Positions 17,534-27,467 are shown, counted from the stretch's first letter. The stretch is DNA of 64,000 nt from Myxococcales bacterium (GCA_025355005.1 JANXLV010000253.1:1-64000), one strand, 5' to 3'. The notes: a model not told the origin generated them from the letters alone. Numbers and translations: made by a program.

Positions 17534-18541
17534 GTGAGAAAGAGTCGCCTCTTCATCGCTGCCCTCGCAATCGTCGCAGTCGCCTCATGCGCGTCGGCGT
17601 GCGCGCCCACGTCACACGGCTCGTACCCGTCCACGCTCGGCACGCAGAGCCGCGCGCGTGATCTGCTCGCGGTGATGGACACGCCAGGCCCGGTGGAGCT
17701 CACCACCATCGTGAGCGCGGACTGGGCCGTTGACCTCGACGGCCTCCTGAACCTGGACGATCCGCGCGCGAAGGCCGCCGGCCTCACGAACCGGTCCGAG
17801 CCGATCCAGATCTACTTCTACGTCCTGCGCCACCCCACGTTCGGCACGTACATCGTGGACACTGGCGTGGAGCGCGCGGTCCGTGACGACAAGGAGCATC
17901 AGGTCGTTCATGGGCTGGTCGCCCGCGCCATGAGCTGGAACGCGCTGAAGGTGCGCACAGCGCTTGGCGATTTCCTCGTGAAGGAGAATCAGCGCATTCG
18001 CGGCGTCTTCCTCACGCACATGCACATCGATCACATCAGCGGCATGCCCGACGTCCCGCACGGCACGCCGATCGTCGCGGGGCCCGGTGAGAGCACGGAC
18101 AAGGCCTTCCTCAACATGTTCGTGAAGGACACGACCGATCGCGAGCTCGACAAGCAAGCACCGATCGAGGAGTGGTCCTTCATGCCGGACCCGGACAAGC
18201 GCTTCTTCGGTGTGATCGACATCTTCAACGACGGCAGCGTCTGGGCGATTCACTCGCCGGGCCACACCAAGGGGAGCACTGCGTATCTGATCCGCACGGC
18301 CCGGGGCCCCGTGCTGCTCACGGGCGACACCTGTCACACCGCGTGGGGGTGGGAGCACGACGTGGAGCCCGGCGGGTTCACCGCGTACCATGACCTCAAC
18401 AAGGTCAGCCTCGCCATCCTGCGGAAGCTCGCGAAGGAGCACCCGAACATGGAGGTGCATCTCGGCCATCAGATCTTGGTGCAGACGCCTGGGGCCGCGC
18501 CGCCGCCGCCGCCGCCGCCACTCACGCCGTCATCCAACTGA
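17534..18541 (+). CDS. metallo-beta-lactamase-fold lipoprotein, lactonase-like
   Basis: 335 residues from GTG 17534, preceded by GGAAGG at 7 bases. A signal ends in a Cys-rich stretch (SCASAC) suitable for lipidation. The hydrolase core has HMHIDH near residue 161, GHTKGS near 242 and TGDTCH near 263, giving the di-zinc ligands. The final histidine may be GHQ near 315. The layout matches AHL-lactonase-like members. The C-terminus is a Pro-rich tail of eight prolines. Lactone hydrolysis is possible but other esters fit equally. It is followed 12 bp later by the next gene. Confidence 0.8.
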   Translation: MRKSRLFIAALAIVAVASCASACAPTSHGSYPSTLGTQSRARDLLAVMDTPGPVELTTIVSADWAVDLDGLLNLDDPRAKAAGLTNRSEPIQIYFYVLRHPTFGTYIVDTGVERAVRDDKEHQVVHGLVARAMSWNALKVRTALGDFLVKENQRIRGVFLTHMHIDHISGMPDVPHGTPIVAGPGESTDKAFLNMFVKDTTDRELDKQAPIEEWSFMPDPDKRFFGVIDIFNDGSVWAIHSPGHTKGSTAYLIRTARGPVLLTGDTCHTAWGWEHDVEPGGFTAYHDLNKVSLAILRKLAKEHPNMEVHLGHQILVQTPGAAPPPPPPPLTPSSN

Positions 18542-18553
18542 GGGGAGACCACC

Positions 18554-19351
18554 ATGGCCATCGAGCAGCTCGGACACGTGGACGTGAGGAGCGGCATCTT
18601 GTGCGTGCTCGACTTCGGCATGGCCGGCGCGTTCTCGAACGATCCGCAGGGCGCTGCTGCGGCACGACAAGCGCTGCAGCAAGGAGCGTATTGTTTCACG
18701 CACAACGACGTGCCCGCGATCGTCGTACCCAACCTTCCACCGGGTCGCTACCCAGTGAGCTGCGTGCGGCTGGAGCAGGGAGAATTTGCGGGGATGCGAC
18801 AGGCGGTGATGGTGGACTTCGTCCCGAACCCGCAGGCGGCGCGCACGATCGAGCTCGGCAAGGTGATCGTGGACAATGCACGCCTTGGGTTCTTCGACCT
18901 CGACGCGCTCGCGCACTGGAACGAGGAGCGTCCGGTCGACGGCATGGCCGACGTCGCGTTCTGGGGTCTGCACGAGAACGAGGTCGCCGCCCGCTTCCGC
19001 GCGCCCAAGCTGGGTGAGGACGGCTCAGGCTTCGCGAACATGCCGGTCGCGCAGGCAGAGGCATTCGCGCGCGATCTGGAGGCGCTGAAGAACAGCGGGC
19101 AGTTCCGCTTCGCGTGGGACTTCCGCCCCCACAATCATCCGTTCTACATGCTGGCGCAGATCCGGAAGAACCAGAACGAAGCAGGCGTCCTCGACGTGGG
19201 CGGCACCATGGCGTGCGGCTTCATGACGTCGTGGGGCGACGGCGAGTTCCCCGTGCTGATCGATCTCGACGCGCAGAACCGCCCCATTCGTTGCGGGCTC
19301 TTCTTCGCAACGAACGAGGCGATGGCGAACATGCGCTCCGTGAACAGCTAG
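18554..19351 (+). CDS. conserved hypothetical protein, DUF4241-like
   Basis: 265 residues with GGGGAG placed before the ATG. The N-terminal part is beta-rich with VRSGILCVLDFGMAG. The C-terminus holds SWGDGEFPVLIDLDAQNRPIRCG, similar in layout to the glycine/aspartate-rich end of DUF4241 proteins, where SGDGxYPV is common. That link is tentative. No signal peptide or membrane span. It follows the lactonase-like gene by 12 bp and probably shares its transcript. Confidence 0.6.
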   Translation: MAIEQLGHVDVRSGILCVLDFGMAGAFSNDPQGAAAARQALQQGAYCFTHNDVPAIVVPNLPPGRYPVSCVRLEQGEFAGMRQAVMVDFVPNPQAARTIELGKVIVDNARLGFFDLDALAHWNEERPVDGMADVAFWGLHENEVAARFRAPKLGEDGSGFANMPVAQAEAFARDLEALKNSGQFRFAWDFRPHNHPFYMLAQIRKNQNEAGVLDVGGTMACGFMTSWGDGEFPVLIDLDAQNRPIRCGLFFATNEAMANMRSVNS

Positions 19352-19356
19352 GGAAG

Positions 19357-19458
19357 GTCGAAGTCGAGGTCGAAGTCGAGGTCGAAGTCGAGGTCGAAGT
19401 CGTCGTCGAGGTCGAGGTCGAGGTCGAAGTCGAAGTCGAGGTCGAGGTCGTCGTCGAG
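19357..19458 (+). repeat. GTCGAR hexamer array 1 (17 units)
   Basis: Seventeen consecutive hexamers of GTCGAA, GTCGAG and two GTCGTC, beginning 5 bp after a stop codon and ending directly at the ATG at 19459. Read as protein it would give Val-Glu repeats, but it lies between genes. Two relatives lie at 33953 and 52993 in the same orientation. Confidence 0.9.
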
Positions 19459-20454
19459 ATGGTGGTGGCGCCGCGGACCGTGTTGATCATGCTGTGGAGG
19501 AGCGCCGGTGTTACCCTACCGGACGCGGGCTTGCACGAAGGCGCATACAGAGACGCGAGCGCGGGGCTTCGGCAACACATCGCCGACGCGGACCTCGCGG
19601 CGTCGCAGCGGAGGGCGCGCATGACGGAGGCGCTGTGGATGCTGCTGCCCTCCGAGCTGAGCTCGCGCATCCGTCGCTTGTCGGAGATCGCTTTGCCCGA
19701 CGACGCGTCGTTCGAGGTGCTCACGCGCGTGGCAGATCAGCGACTCGAGCTGGTCGACGCGCTCGACGAGGCGCTCGCGCTGGCACCCACGCTCGCTTCT
19801 GGTGTGACGGATGCACGGGATGGCACGCCGTCGCCGCCCGCGCAGGACGACACGTGGGGACCCGCTGGTACGGAGGACGCGATCATCCCTCTTCGCGGCC
19901 AGGCTCAGCGGATCGTCGCGTCACTGGATGCCTCCGCGGGCGTCGTGACACGAGGAGCGCGCATCACCGCGCGGATGACGGTGGAAGCCGTGCCCGTGCT
20001 CTGGGTCGTCGAGCTCGGCGCGGCGATCAACGTCAATCGTGGCCTGGAGACCGGCGTCACGTTCCTTCGTGCGCGTCACCTGGTGGAGGTCAACGTGCCG
20101 GCGGAGCTGCCGCGCATGCGGGTGCGGCCCCAGGGCATTGCCGATTCCGTGTTGAAGCTGCTCTCGCTCGCGCACGAGCTCGCGCTCGGTGACGAGAGCT
20201 TCGATAGTGTGTGCTTCGTGGAAGGTGACGCCGCGTTCGCCATGCAGCTCTTGCCGGAGGACGTGCGGAGCCGTCTCGTTTCGCGCGTGAAATGTGGGGA
20301 TTTCAGGCTCGCGCTCGATGGCGGCGTCGCTGCGCTCTCGTGGACGCGGTCCGGGTTCTCGCTCATCGCGAGCGAGGACGTCACTGCGTCGGTGCTGGTC
20401 GTTGCGGCGCTCCGTCAGGCCGCGGCGAACGTCAAGCTGCTCCGTGACTCCTGA
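19459..20454 (+). CDS. hypothetical protein, helical N-terminus and beta-rich C-terminus
   Basis: 331 residues from ATG 19459; ATG 19489 or GTG 19480 are equally plausible because the hexamer array occupies the place of the ribosome-binding site. The N-terminal 110 residues are helical and acidic (ASQRRARMTEALWMLLPSEL). After a Pro/Asp linker the C-terminal 190 residues contain strands such as ARITARMTVEAVPVLWVVEL. No motif is recognised. The stop lies inside the end of the convergent ABC permease gene (23-bp overlap). Confidence 0.55.
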   Translation: MVVAPRTVLIMLWRSAGVTLPDAGLHEGAYRDASAGLRQHIADADLAASQRRARMTEALWMLLPSELSSRIRRLSEIALPDDASFEVLTRVADQRLELVDALDEALALAPTLASGVTDARDGTPSPPAQDDTWGPAGTEDAIIPLRGQAQRIVASLDASAGVVTRGARITARMTVEAVPVLWVVELGAAINVNRGLETGVTFLRARHLVEVNVPAELPRMRVRPQGIADSVLKLLSLAHELALGDESFDSVCFVEGDAAFAMQLLPEDVRSRLVSRVKCGDFRLALDGGVAALSWTRSGFSLIASEDVTASVLVVAALRQAAANVKLLRDS

Positions 20455-21925
20455 GGCCGCGCGGCACGAGCACGCGCGATAGCCCCGCGAAGGCGAGCTC
20501 GAACACGAGCGCAAGCGCGGCCGCCGGAAGCGCCCCGCGAAGAAGCAAGCCGGTGTCGCGCAGGCTTATCCCCTGCAAGATCGGATTGCCGAGCCCGTCC
20601 GCGCCCACGAGCGCCGCGATGGTCGCGGTGCCCACGTTGATGACCGCGCTCGTCTTCACGCCCGCCACGATCATCGGCGACGCGAGCGGGAGCGAGATGC
20701 GACGGAGCTTTGCCCACGCAGTCAGACCAAGCGCGTCCGCGGAGCGCATCAGCTCTGGTGTGATGGTGGTGAGGCCCGTGTACGTGTTCCGCGCGATGGG
20801 CAAGAGGCCATAGAGGAGGAGCGCCACGATCGCAGGCCGCGCTCCGATGCCCAGCAGCGGCACCAGCAGCGCAAGGAGCGCAAGTGATGGCACCGTCTGC
20901 AACACACCCGTGAGCGTGAGCAGCGCGGGGCCCACGCGGGGCGCGCGGCTCGCAAGCACGCCGATCGGAATGCCGATGATGATCGACGCAGCGAGCGACG
21001 CGAGCACCAGCTGCACATGACGAAACGTGTCTTTCAAGATCTCCGCGGCGGCGCTCGGCGCTCCGGGGACGACCCGCGTGCCCCCTGGCAAGAGCGTGGC
21101 AGCTGCCTTCTCGACTGGCTCGTGGTCCATCGCCATCATCGCGTTTGCGTGCGTCATCGCGCGTGTGTCGACCGCGCCGACCAGACGCGACATGGAGGCA
21201 AAGGCAGCAGGCGCGCGCGTGGGCAGGTCCTGGCGGTAGAGGAGCACGGCGTCGTAGCGTGGAAAAAAAGCCTTGTCGTCGTCGAGGAGGAGGAGGCCCA
21301 TGCGCTCGATCTGCGCGTCTGTCGTGTACACGTCCAGCACGTCGATCGAGCCGGTGCGGAGCGCCTCGTACGCGAGCTCGTGTTGCACGCCGCGCACGCC
21401 TTCGGCGGACAGGCCGTAGCGCGCAGTGAGACCCGGGAGCCCGTCTTTGCGGCCGATGAACTCGTGGCTCAGGCCCAGGCGCAGCTCGGGGTGTCGTGCG
21501 AGATCGCTCAGGGAGCGCACGCTGCTCTTCGTCGCGATCGCGGGGAGCGTGGCGAGCGCGTAGCTGTCGTCGAAGCCAAGGCGCTCGCTCATGCCAATTC
21601 CGAGCGCCGCCAGAGCCTGCCGCCGCTGCCCATCCTGCGGACGGTCGTGCAGGAGCACCTCGTCGATCGTGCCTGTGTATTCTACATATATGTCGATCGC
21701 GCCAGAGCGCAGCGCGGCGAGCGTGATCTCCGTGCCGCCGAGGTTCTTCGCGTGGGACGCATCGGCGCCGGACTCGGCCGCGAGCGCGCGCAGGGCCTCG
21801 CCCAGGATCCACGACTCGGGGAACGCCTTGGACCCCGCCGTGACGCGCGTGCCATCTGCGTGCGCCACGCGCGGCGCGAGCAGCGCGAACATGAAGAGGA
21901 GCAGCACGGAGAGCGCGCGCTTCAT
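20432..21925 (-). CDS. osmoprotectant ABC importer, fused substrate-binding protein and permease
   Basis: 497 residues. A Sec signal peptide ending AHA-DG leads into a binding domain of the OpuAC/ProX (glycine betaine, choline, carnitine) type: VTAGSKAFPESWILGE near residue 28 and EYTGTIDEVLL near 82 are characteristic. From about residue 290 the protein is a membrane permease with five or six spans and the EAA-like loop SADALGLTAWAKLRRISLPL. Most systems encode these as separate proteins (opuCC and opuCB); fused forms are known in some bacteria. The gene starts 4 bp inside the ATPase gene end. Confidence 0.85.
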   Translation of the reverse strand: MKRALSVLLLFMFALLAPRVAHADGTRVTAGSKAFPESWILGEALRALAAESGADASHAKNLGGTEITLAALRSGAIDIYVEYTGTIDEVLLHDRPQDGQRRQALAALGIGMSERLGFDDSYALATLPAIATKSSVRSLSDLARHPELRLGLSHEFIGRKDGLPGLTARYGLSAEGVRGVQHELAYEALRTGSIDVLDVYTTDAQIERMGLLLLDDDKAFFPRYDAVLLYRQDLPTRAPAAFASMSRLVGAVDTRAMTHANAMMAMDHEPVEKAAATLLPGGTRVVPGAPSAAAEILKDTFRHVQLVLASLAASIIIGIPIGVLASRAPRVGPALLTLTGVLQTVPSLALLALLVPLLGIGARPAIVALLLYGLLPIARNTYTGLTTITPELMRSADALGLTAWAKLRRISLPLASPMIVAGVKTSAVINVGTATIAALVGADGLGNPILQGISLRDTGLLLRGALPAAALALVFELAFAGLSRVLVPRGLRSHGAA

Positions 21926-22680
21926 GCCTGCTCCGTGGTGGGCGCGCCGCCGTCGCCGAGCAGCTCCGCGACGAATGGCGTCTTCGGCGAACGCGTGAGC
22001 TCGGCGATCGTACCGCGTTGCACGATCTTGCCTTCCGCCATCACGACGATCTCGTCGGCAAGGGCCGCTGCCTCGGCCGCGTCGTGCGTGACGAGCAGCA
22101 CGCTCTTGCCGAGGCTCACGATGATCCCGCGCAGCTCCTTCTGGAGGCGCCTCCGCACCACTGCGTCCAGCGCACCGAGCGGCTCGTCCAGCAGCAGCAG
22201 CGGCGGATCGAGCAAGAGCGCGCGCATCAGCCCCACGCGCTGGCGCTGTCCGCCAGAGAGCTCGCTCGGATATCGGTCCAGCGTGTCGCGCGTGAGCCCC
22301 ACGAGCTCGCGCAGCTCCTCGATGCGCTTCTTTTCGCGGTCGCGCTCCCAGCCAAGGTGCTCCGACATGATCGCCACGTTGCGGCGCGCGGTCAGGTGCG
22401 GAAAGAGACCGCCCTCCTGGATGACGTAGCCGATGCGATGCCGCAGCGAGCGCATGGACGCCGGCGTCATCTCCTCACCGAGCACGCGTACCGTCCCGAT
22501 GTCCGGCGCGATGAGCCCCATCACCAGGTGCAGCAGGGTCGACTTCCCGGAGCCGCTTCCGCCAAGGAGCGCCAGGCGCGCGCCGGTGGCCAGCGTGAAG
22601 TCGGTCTCCGCGAGCGCGACCACCCCGCCATACCGCTTACGCACCCCAGCCAGCGAGATCACTGTCGTGTCGTCCTGCAC
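21922..22680 (-). CDS. osmoprotectant ABC transporter ATPase
   Basis: 252 residues with Walker A GGSGSGKST near residue 35, Q-loop VIQEGG, signature LSGGQRQRV near 143 and Walker B LLLLDEPLGALD near 163, then the H-loop VTHD. It belongs to the OpuCA/ProV group by context, though it lacks the C-terminal CBS domains often found there. It overlaps the fused permease/binding gene by 4 bp (ATGA type), so the two proteins form one importer. The divergent helicase starts 57 bp away. Confidence 0.9.
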   Translation of the reverse strand: MQDDTTVISLAGVRKRYGGVVALAETDFTLATGARLALLGGSGSGKSTLLHLVMGLIAPDIGTVRVLGEEMTPASMRSLRHRIGYVIQEGGLFPHLTARRNVAIMSEHLGWERDREKKRIEELRELVGLTRDTLDRYPSELSGGQRQRVGLMRALLLDPPLLLLDEPLGALDAVVRRRLQKELRGIIVSLGKSVLLVTHDAAEAAALADEIVVMAEGKIVQRGTIAELTRSPKTPFVAELLGDGGAPTTEQA

Positions 22681-22736
22681 GCACCGCCGACTCTAGCAAG
22701 ATCTCCGTTTCGCCGGGTGGTACCCTTCACGGTCCG

Positions 22737-25700
22737 ATGGGCAAGACGCGCCAGGCCAAACCGGTGGAGAAGGACGTCCTCGCGTCCTTTCACCCCGCCG
22801 TGGGCGAGTGGTTCCGCGGCGCGCTTGGCCTGCCCACGCCCGTGCAGGCGCTCGCATGGCCGCACATCCAGCGCGGTGAGTCCACGCTGCTGCTCTCGCC
22901 CACCGGCTCCGGCAAGACGCTCGCGGCGTTCCTCGCGGCGGTCGATCGGCTGGGCAGCTCGCCTCGTCCCGCGGACGAGCCACCGCGTACGCGCGTGCTC
23001 TACATCTCGCCGCTGAAGGCGCTCGCGGTGGATGTGGAGAAGAACCTGCGCGCTCCGCTCGTGGGCATCGCGGAGGTGGCGCATGCTGGCGACAGCCCAT
23101 TCCGGAAGCTGACCGCGCAGGTGCGCACGGGCGACACGCCGGCGCTGGAGCGTGCGCAGATGAAGCGAACGCCGCCGGACATCCTGATCACCACGCCTGA
23201 GTCGCTCTTCCTTATGCTCACGTCGCAGCAGCGCGCCTTGCTCACGCACGTGGAGGTCGTCATCATCGACGAGATCCACCAGATGGTGGCGAGCAAGCGC
23301 GGCGTGCACCTCTTCCTGTCGCTGGAGCGGCTCGCTGCGCTGATGCCGGACCGCGAGCTCCAGCGCATCGGGCTGTCGGCCACGCAGCGCCCGCTCGATG
23401 AGATCGCGCGGCTCCTGGGCGGCTTCTCGCGGCCTCTCGTGCAGCGGCTCGTGGCGGTGGTGGACGCGTCCAGCAAGAAGGCGCTCTCCATCACGGTCGA
23501 GGAGGTCGCGCCGCTGCCCACGGAGGCCCCCGCCAGAGATCACGGAGGCGACGACATGCTGCCGCTCGGCGACGACGACGCGCCCGAGGAGGACAGCCGT
23601 TCGATCTGGCCGGCCGTGCATGCGCGCCTGGTCGAGCGCGTGCGTGCGGCGCGCTCCACGATGATCTTCACGAATAGCCGCAGACTGTCCGAGCGCCTCG
23701 CCTCTGCCCTGAACGAGACCGCGGGCGAGGAGATCGCGCTCGCGCACCACGGCAGCATCGCGAAGGACGTGCGTCGCGCGATCGAGGAGCGCCTGAAGGC
23801 CGGTAATTTGCCCGCGATCGTGGCCACGTCGTCGCTGGAGCTCGGCATCGACATGGGCGCCGTGGACCAGGTCATCCAGGTGGAGGCGCCGCCGTCCGTC
23901 GCGTCGGGCATCCAGCGCATCGGTCGCGCGAGCCACCACGTGGGTGGTGTTCCGTCCGGCATCCTGGTGCCCAAGCACAAACACGATCTGCTCGCATGCG
24001 CGGCCGCAGCGGCTGGAATCGAGGCGGGCGACGTGGAGACCACGCGCTATCCGAAGAACCCGCTCGACGTGCTCGCGCAGCAGATCGTCGCGATCGTCGC
24101 GGTCGGAATGGCGCCGCCGCCCGAGAAGCGCACGAAGCCGAGGACGGGGAAGAAGGCCAGGAACGTGCGCCTCGGCCTCGAGCCCGCGCATGCCGTCGAT
24201 GTCGAGGAGCTGTGGGCGCTCGTCCGTCGCGCTGCTCCCTTTGCCGACCTGCCTCGTCAGAGCTTCGATGGCCTGCTCGACATGCTCTCCGGCCTGTACC
24301 CCAGCGACGAGTTCTACGATCTGCGGCCGCGCATCACGTGGGATCGCACGAAGAACAGCCTGTCTCCGCGCGCCGGTGCGCAGCGGCTCGCGATCCTGAA
24401 CGCTGGCACCATCCCCGACCGCGGCCTCTACGGCGTCTTCCTCTCGGACGACTCGGGCTCCGATGGTGAGGTCGCGCGCGGCAGCTCGAAGCAGAAGCCT
24501 GCGCGGCGCGTCGGTGAGCTCGACGAGGAGATGGTCTTCGAGCTGCGCGAAGGCGAGGTCTTCCTTCTCGGCGCTTCTTCATGGCGCACCGACCGCATCA
24601 CACGGGACCGGGTGCTCGTGACGCCTGCGGCTGGAATGCCTGGAAAAATGCCCTTCTGGCATGGTGACCGCGCGGGGCGCACGGCCGCGTTCGGCGAGAG
24701 AATCGGCGCGCTCACACGTCGCGTGGCGGAGAGCACCACGAAGGCGTCGCAGGCGTTTCTGCGGAGCGACCATCACCTGGATGCACGAGCCGCTGACACG
24801 CTCACCACGTATGTGCACGATCAGAAGCGCGCGACGGGCGCAGTGCCTTCGGACCGCACCATCATCGTGGAGCGCGTGCCCGACGAGCTGGGCGACCTGC
24901 GCATCTGCATCCTGTCGCCGTGGGGCAGCCGTGTGCACGCGCCCTGGGCGATGGCAGTGCTTGCGCGGCTGCGTGAGGCGCGCGCGGGCGACATCGAGGG
25001 CGTGTGGTCCGACGACGGCATCGTCTTCCGCGTTCCTGGGGGCGAAGCGCCGCCCGACATCGAGCTCTTGTTCCCACGTCCAGGCGAGATCGAGGAGATC
25101 GTCACGCGTGAGCTCGCGCAGAGCTCGCTCTTTGCGGCGCGGTTCCGCGAGTCTGCTGCGCGCGCGCTCCTTCTGCCGCGTCAGACCCTGGGCAAGCGGA
25201 CGCCGCTGTGGGCGCAGCGCAAACGCGCCGCGGATCTTCTCTCGGTTGCCATGCAGTATCCGTCGTTCCCGATCGTGCTGGAGACGTATCGCGAGGTGCT
25301 ATCCGACGCGTTCGACCTGCCCGCGCTCACCGCCGTCCTCGCTGCCGTGGAGAGCCGCAAGATCAAGGTCACCGCGAAGGACTCGGACATCGCCTCGCCG
25401 TTCGCCGCGTCGCTGCTCTTCTCGTTCGTGGGTAACTTCATCTACGACGAAGACGCCCCCGCGGCCGAGCGTCGCGCCCACGCGCTCACCATCGATCACG
25501 CGCAGCTGCGCGAGCTCCTGGGCGACGCAGAGCTGCGAAAGCTGCTCGATCCCGACGCCGTGAAGGATCACGTTCATCTGCTCCAGCGCCGCGAATATCC
25601 GCTCAAGCACGGTGACGCCGCGTGCGATCTCCTGCGCTGGCTCGGCGAGTTGCCAAAGGAGGAGCTGCTGTCCCGCGCGGAGGATCGCAAGGCCATGGAG

Positions 25701-27467
25701 AAGGAGCTCGTGGCCCTGCTCGCCGCGCAGCGCGTGCTCTGCGTGCGCGTTGGCGGCAAGGACCGGCTGATCGCGGTGGAGGACGCGGGCCGATACAGGG
25801 ACGCGCTCGGCGTCGTGCTGCCACGTGGACTGCCCGCGGTGTTCACGGAGAAGACGAAGGACGCAATGCTATCGCTCGTGCAGCGGCATGCACGAACGCA
25901 TGGTCCGTTCGTCGCGCACGACCTGGCCACGCGGTTCGGCGTCGGCGTGGCCAGTGTAGAGGTCGCGCTGACGGAGCTCGTGCGCCGCGGTCAGCTCGTC
26001 ACGGGCGCATTCCTCGCCAGCTCACGCGACGGCGCGACGGAGTACGTGAGCCAGGACGTGCTCACCGCCATCAAGCAGAAGACGCTCGCGAAGCTCCGCA
26101 AGGCGATCGAGCCCGTCGACGGCGCGACGTTCGCACGCTTCCTCATCGAGTGGCAGGGTGTCGCTTCCGGCCACAACCAGAGCCGCGGCAGTCCCCGCTC
26201 CTCCGATGCGCTCGTGAAGGCGCTCACGCAGCTCGAGGGGTGTCCCATCCCGGTGTCCGTGCTCGAGAAGGAGGTGCTCCCCGCGCGCGTCCCGGACTAT
26301 CAGCCGGCCATGCTCGACCAGCTGCTCGCGAGCGGTGAGATCGTGTGGGCGGGTATCGAGCCCATCGGTCAGAAGGACGGACGCGTAGCGCTGTACTTCG
26401 CGGAGCGTGAACCGCTCCTTTCACGCGACGTCGCCGCGGATGCGCCGAACGGTCCAGTTCACCAGCGCCTGCGCGAGGTCTTCGAGCGTCGCGGAGCCGT
26501 ATTTTTCAGCGAGATCGCGCGCACGCTCGGCGGCTACCCGGACGAGGTGCTGGACGCGCTCTGGGATCTGGTGTGGTCGGGCGAGGTGACGAACGACAGC
26601 TTCGAGGCTCTGCGATTCCTCTCCTCACGCGAGGAGAGGCGTCCGCGCCCGGGCCATCCGGTCTTCCGTGCGCCGCGCGGAGGCGAGGGGCGGTGGTCGC
26701 TCCGTCGTTCGCGCTGGGCCGCGCAGGCAACGGATACCGAGCGCGCCTCAGCCATCGCGCGCTCGCTGCTGGAGCGCTATGGCGTGGTGCTGCGCGAGGC
26801 GCCTGCCGCGGAGGGACTCGTGGGCGGCTTCGCGAACGTCTACGACGTGTACCGCGCGATGGAAGATCAAGCACGCGTGCGCCGCGGCTACTTCGTCGCG
26901 GGCCGCGGCGCCACGCAGTTCGCGCTGCCAGGCGCGGAGGAGCGGCTGCGCGCGCGCGGTCGCGGCCTGCTCGCGAATGATGATGCACCTCTGGACAAGG
27001 GCCGCGTGCTCGCCGCGACGGATCCTGCGAATCCATATGGCGTGCTGCTCCCCTGGCCGGGACCTCACGGGCGCGCAGGTCAGCGCGCGCCGGGCACGCG
27101 CGTGCTCTTGTGGGACGGCGAGCTCCTCGGGTGGCTCGGGCGTGGTGGGAAGAACCTGGTCACGTTCTTCGGCGCGGACGATCTCGACTTCGCGACGAAG
27201 TCCCAGTCGCTCGCGGATCTGCTTGCGGCCCATGCGCAGCGAAGATGGAAGAGCGCGATCCTCGTCACCATCGACGGTGCGCCGGCACCGGAGAGCCCGA
27301 TCGCGAAGGTGCTTGCGACCCGCGGCTTCGTCTCACGCCAAGGTCAGCTCGTGCGCATGATCCGCGCGCGCGAAGAGCCGTCGTCGCTCGTCTCCGCGCT
27401 CCGCCAGGAGATCGCCGGAAGCGACGCCACGCTGAGAGAACGTCGGACAACACCAGCGCGAGGATAG
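22737..27467 (+). CDS. lhr: Lhr-type large superfamily 2 DNA helicase
   Basis: 1576 residues. Walker A is SPTGSGKT at residues 54-61, motif Ib TTPES, Walker B DEIH near 180, SAT near 205, and the helicase C domain has FTNSRR, then QRIGRASHH near 395. The architecture is the long bacterial Lhr form: two RecA domains, a winged helix, the Lhr core and a C-terminal extension of about 700 residues ending after the LVTFFGADDLDF segment. Lhr is a 3'-5' DNA-translocating, RNA:DNA-unwinding repair helicase. The C-terminal part holds uracil-glycosylase activity in some homologues. It is followed 9 bp later by a Nei-type glycosylase, consistent with base-excision repair. Confidence 0.93.
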   Translation: MGKTRQAKPVEKDVLASFHPAVGEWFRGALGLPTPVQALAWPHIQRGESTLLLSPTGSGKTLAAFLAAVDRLGSSPRPADEPPRTRVLYISPLKALAVDVEKNLRAPLVGIAEVAHAGDSPFRKLTAQVRTGDTPALERAQMKRTPPDILITTPESLFLMLTSQQRALLTHVEVVIIDEIHQMVASKRGVHLFLSLERLAALMPDRELQRIGLSATQRPLDEIARLLGGFSRPLVQRLVAVVDASSKKALSITVEEVAPLPTEAPARDHGGDDMLPLGDDDAPEEDSRSIWPAVHARLVERVRAARSTMIFTNSRRLSERLASALNETAGEEIALAHHGSIAKDVRRAIEERLKAGNLPAIVATSSLELGIDMGAVDQVIQVEAPPSVASGIQRIGRASHHVGGVPSGILVPKHKHDLLACAAAAAGIEAGDVETTRYPKNPLDVLAQQIVAIVAVGMAPPPEKRTKPRTGKKARNVRLGLEPAHAVDVEELWALVRRAAPFADLPRQSFDGLLDMLSGLYPSDEFYDLRPRITWDRTKNSLSPRAGAQRLAILNAGTIPDRGLYGVFLSDDSGSDGEVARGSSKQKPARRVGELDEEMVFELREGEVFLLGASSWRTDRITRDRVLVTPAAGMPGKMPFWHGDRAGRTAAFGERIGALTRRVAESTTKASQAFLRSDHHLDARAADTLTTYVHDQKRATGAVPSDRTIIVERVPDELGDLRICILSPWGSRVHAPWAMAVLARLREARAGDIEGVWSDDGIVFRVPGGEAPPDIELLFPRPGEIEEIVTRELAQSSLFAARFRESAARALLLPRQTLGKRTPLWAQRKRAADLLSVAMQYPSFPIVLETYREVLSDAFDLPALTAVLAAVESRKIKVTAKDSDIASPFAASLLFSFVGNFIYDEDAPAAERRAHALTIDHAQLRELLGDAELRKLLDPDAVKDHVHLLQRREYPLKHGDAACDLLRWLGELPKEELLSRAEDRKAMEKELVALLAAQRVLCVRVGGKDRLIAVEDAGRYRDALGVVLPRGLPAVFTEKTKDAMLSLVQRHARTHGPFVAHDLATRFGVGVASVEVALTELVRRGQLVTGAFLASSRDGATEYVSQDVLTAIKQKTLAKLRKAIEPVDGATFARFLIEWQGVASGHNQSRGSPRSSDALVKALTQLEGCPIPVSVLEKEVLPARVPDYQPAMLDQLLASGEIVWAGIEPIGQKDGRVALYFAEREPLLSRDVAADAPNGPVHQRLREVFERRGAVFFSEIARTLGGYPDEVLDALWDLVWSGEVTNDSFEALRFLSSREERRPRPGHPVFRAPRGGEGRWSLRRSRWAAQATDTERASAIARSLLERYGVVLREAPAAEGLVGGFANVYDVYRAMEDQARVRRGYFVAGRGATQFALPGAEERLRARGRGLLANDDAPLDKGRVLAATDPANPYGVLLPWPGPHGRAGQRAPGTRVLLWDGELLGWLGRGGKNLVTFFGADDLDFATKSQSLADLLAAHAQRRWKSAILVTIDGAPAPESPIAKVLATRGFVSRQGQLVRMIRAREEPSSLVSALRQEIAGSDATLRERRTTPARG

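Noticed and set aside
19114-19458. Val-Glu repeat protein reading through the hexamer array
   Set aside because: The upstream part is the shifted frame of the DUF4241-like gene and the array is non-coding sequence in similar gaps elsewhere.
22659-24191. Long minus-strand open frame antisense to the helicase
   Set aside because: Arg/Ala/His-rich with no motif; a codon-bias shadow of lhr. The same applies to most long antisense frames in this GC-rich window.
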